Shown here: in pieces, positions 3,738 to 5,278 of the stretch
Numbering within the stretch: position 1 is the first letter of the stretch
How the letters are laid out: every line of letters begins with the position of its first letter
NCBI GenBank assembly: GCA_046760785.1
Contig: JBHIET010000131.1
Span: forward strand, 1 to 5,278
DNA length: 5,278 bases
Direction: 5' to 3'
Origin: JBHIET01 sp046760785
Lineage (GTDB): Bacteria > Chloroflexota > Anaerolineae > B4-G1
Translations under genes and position numbers: made by a program
The notes under the pieces: generated by a model
What the model saw: the letters and a program-made list of their open reading frames with translations, nothing else
What the model was told of the DNA's origin: nothing
Database searches by the model: none

Positions 3738-5278
3738 ATGAAGACGATGCATGCCTTCACATCTCGTTCCCGCAGGGCCTGGCCCGTGCTGGGCTCCCTG
3801 CTGCTCGGGATCCTTTTACTCACCCTCACTGTCGCCAGCCTGGCCCGCGCCGCCGCGCCACCCAGCCCGGCCGACCAGTTGCGTGCGGCCTGGAGGCAGG
3901 CCCAGAAGGCCGGTAGCTACGCCCTCAGCGCCGACATTGAGCAGACGCTCATCCCCCGGCCGACGGTCTACAACGTCGGGCGCAGTGACGAGCACGTGGC
4001 ACTGCGCGCCGAGGGACAGGTGCGCCTGCCCGACTACAGCTATCTGCGCCTGCTGCCAGTGCTGGCACCCCCCGGCGCTGACCTGACGCCCATCGAGGTG
4101 GAGCGCATCGGGGCTGAGACGTGGGTGACGATGGACGGCAAGCGGGAGCGCATGGACGACCCCGCTGGCGTCGCTGCGCCCACAGGTGACTACCTGGCCT
4201 ACCTGGGTGCCGCCCGTGACGTGCGCGAGCTGGAGCCGGCGACGGTCGATGGCCTGCGCTATGAGCGCCTGGCCTTCACCATAGACGGCCCGGCTTTCGC
4301 CGACCACGTCCGGCGTCGGATGGAAGAGCAGGTCGCGGCCGACCTGCCCGAGGGTGCTCATCTGCAGCCGCCGCGCCCACTAGAGACCCTAAACGGAGAA
4401 GGCGAGCTGTGGATGGGGCCCGACGGCCTGCCCCGTCGTCAGATCCTGGAGTTGACCCTGCCCGACGCCAGCAACGACTACGCCGCTGAAGCCCGGATCG
4501 TCACCGATTTCTCCGACTTTGGGCTACACGAAGCCGCTCGTAGTCAGCCATGCAGCGCTAGCGGAGTGGCGTCGGACGGCACTCCACTCCATTCCGCGCC
4601 TGACTACGAACAATCTTCTCTCCCCCTCTCCCTATCTCCCCATCTCCCCATCTTACTCAAAGGGCTGACCGCCGTGATGGCCTTGATCAGTATCGTTCTG
4701 CTGCTGGCCTACCGTCGGCGTCGCCGAGTCTATGTCAGCGTCGCGCTGCTCGTTATCATCGCCCTGCTGGCCCAACCCCTGATCCCCGCCTGGAAGCTGG
4801 CACGCTTCCAGGCCCGCTACGGCCCCCCGGCGGCGGAAGCAGCCCCCGCTGAACAGGGACCCGGCGAAGGAGACACGGAGACGGAGAGCCCGTCCTCCCA
4901 TCCTCCCACACCCCCATCCCCCCATCCCCTGAAGGAGCTTCTTAGGGGCCTGGACATGGCGGCCACCCCCGGCGCGGCCCCGCCCGGCTCCCCGGAGGCG
5001 GCGCGGCTGGACGCCCTGGCTGCGACGTGGCGTGACCAGTTGGGCATCACGGCCTACTATGAGGATGTGGCACTCAAATACCAGGGCCAGGACTCCGACG
5101 GCGACGGCCTCAGCGATGCCTACGAAATGGTGCTGGGCACCTTCACCGACACCATAGACAGCGACTTCGACCTGATCACCGACACGCTGGAAGTGGAAGG
5201 CTTCGACTACAACGGGAAACACTGGGCCACCAGCCCCCTGGATCCTGACACCAACCGCGACACCCTGAAGGACAATCT
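3738..5278 (+). CDS. Exported membrane-anchored protein with TSP3-like calcium-binding repeats (3' end beyond window)
   Basis: The frame is open for 513 codons to the window edge. ATG 3738 has AAAGGA (3725-3730) 7 nt upstream and starts a signal peptide: basic MKTMHAFTSRSRRAW, a Leu-rich core to about 30, and likely cleavage after ARA (residue 38). Residues about 45-265 form a soluble domain with beta-type alternation and AETWVTMDGKRERMDD, GLRYERLAF and GELWMGPDGLPRR. These faintly resemble LolA/LppX-like lipoprotein-carrier folds, which is not certain. A Ser/Pro linker (267-308) follows, then TM helix 310-325, Arg5 turn 326-330 and TM helix 331-348. Positive-inside logic puts the Arg turn in the cytoplasm and both large domains outside. 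After a second Pro/Ser linker (about 378-398) come three Asp-rich motifs: DSDGDGLSD (452-460, a good calcium loop), DTIDSDFDLITD (471-482, degenerate) and DPDTNRDTLKDN (502-513). Function is unknown; a cell-surface role is likely. Both linkers coincide with repeat DNA. Confidence 0.8.
   Translation, partial: MKTMHAFTSRSRRAWPVLGSLLLGILLLTLTVASLARAAAPPSPADQLRAAWRQAQKAGSYALSADIEQTLIPRPTVYNVGRSDEHVALRAEGQVRLPDYSYLRLLPVLAPPGADLTPIEVERIGAETWVTMDGKRERMDDPAGVAAPTGDYLAYLGAARDVRELEPATVDGLRYERLAFTIDGPAFADHVRRRMEEQVAADLPEGAHLQPPRPLETLNGEGELWMGPDGLPRRQILELTLPDASNDYAAEARIVTDFSDFGLHEAARSQPCSASGVASDGTPLHSAPDYEQSSLPLSLSPHLPILLKGLTAVMALISIVLLLAYRRRRRVYVSVALLVIIALLAQPLIPAWKLARFQARYGPPAAEAAPAEQGPGEGDTETESPSSHPPTPPSPHPLKELLRGLDMAATPGAAPPGSPEAARLDALAATWRDQLGITAYYEDVALKYQGQDSDGDGLSDAYEMVLGTFTDTIDSDFDLITDTLEVEGFDYNGKHWATSPLDPDTNRDTLKDN
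4538..4609. repeat. 72-bp palindromic repeat inside the coding sequence
   Basis: TCGTAGTCAG (4538-4547) is the exact reverse complement of CTGACTACGA (4600-4609). Inside, GCGC (4555-4558) pairs with 4596-4599 and GGAGTGG (4563-4569) pairs with CCACTCC (4584-4590). The unit is 72 nt, exactly 24 codons, and encodes part of the linker (about residues 267-291) without a stop. It looks like a small palindromic element tolerated in a linker. No flanking duplication was found. Confidence 0.7.
4628..4651. repeat. Three tandem 8-bp units (CTCCCCAT) in the coding sequence
   Basis: The units are CTCCCTAT (4628-4635), CTCCCCAT (4636-4643) and CTCCCCAT (4644-4651), in a pyrimidine-only tract starting near 4613. 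They encode Ser/Pro/Leu/His-rich residues of the linker just before the first membrane helix. Eight is not a multiple of three, so gain or loss of a unit would shift the frame. Confidence 0.75.
4869..4925. repeat. Second degenerate 8-bp repeat tract, GA-rich then CT-rich
   Basis: A purine part (GGAGACAC 4869-4876, then GGAGAC and GGAGAG) is followed by four 8-bp pyrimidine-rich units: CCTCCCAT (4894-4901), CCTCCCAC (4902-4909), ACCCCCAT (4910-4917) and CCCCCCAT (4918-4925). The unit is close to that of the array at 4628-4651. It encodes the Thr/Ser/His/Pro-rich linker between the membrane hairpin and the calcium-binding region. Confidence 0.65.

Noticed and set aside
3816..4361. Minus-strand open frame of about 181 codons
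   Set aside because: Antisense shadow of the well-supported gene starting at 3738; no ribosome binding site or family match seen.
4628..4925. CRISPR array
   Set aside because: The units are 8 bp, contiguous and degenerate with no spacers; this is a simple tandem repeat.
4653..5222. Minus-strand open frame of about 189 codons opposite the secreted-protein gene
   Set aside because: The plus strand has a signal peptide, membrane segments and calcium-loop motifs in a continuous frame; the minus frame is Gly/Arg-rich with no recognisable features.

Overview
The window is G+C-rich except for one A+T-rich gene. It looks like a piece of bacterial chromosome worn down by mobile elements. Codon use, the type of repeats and the protein families (AbiEi-like regulator, RTNNDLE-type transposase, HXXEE membrane protein, M24 peptidase, large secreted protein with TSP3-like repeats) suggest a Chloroflexota bacterium, perhaps Anaerolineae or Caldilineae. 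That placement is inference from family resemblance; no rRNA or marker gene is present.

Layout. Positions 1-110 hold two perfect 9-bp-stem hairpins and no gene. A sigma70-like promoter (TTGACT, 16 bp, TACAAT at 167-194) drives a long frame ending at 1787. Its first ~100 codons read as an AbiEi-type winged-helix antitoxin. After about nt 560 the same frame reads as a transposase, so it is a chimeric and probably decayed locus. Nothing recognisable follows until an A+T-rich gene at 2070-2681 for a six-helix HXXEE membrane protein. Next is a very clear non-autonomous transposable element (MITE) at 2831-2973: 12-bp perfect terminal inverted repeats beginning GTAA, perfect 8-bp target duplications, and two internal hairpins. 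It appears to have landed between the -35 and -10 of an older promoter. Downstream lies the middle part of an M24 (Xaa-Pro aminopeptidase/PepQ type) peptidase, lacking its N-terminus and its metal-binding C-terminal half. After a 49-bp imperfect palindrome comes a well-formed gene start at 3738, and the gene runs off the window end. It encodes an exported protein with an N-terminal beta-type domain, a two-helix membrane hairpin and a C-terminal calcium-binding TSP3-like region. Its coding sequence has taken up a 72-bp palindrome and two arrays of the same 8-bp degenerate repeat.

How the parts work together. There is no evidence of one functional operon. The window is best read as a region where small palindromic and mobile repeats have fused, truncated, split or decorated genes. 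Intact candidates are the HXXEE gene and the secreted-protein gene; the AbiEi/transposase fusion and the M24 fragment are remnants. I see no complete novel defence or biosynthetic system. The most informative observations are the MITE with its promoter-splitting insertion, the in-frame antitoxin/transposase fusion, and the frame-preserving palindrome in the secreted-protein gene.
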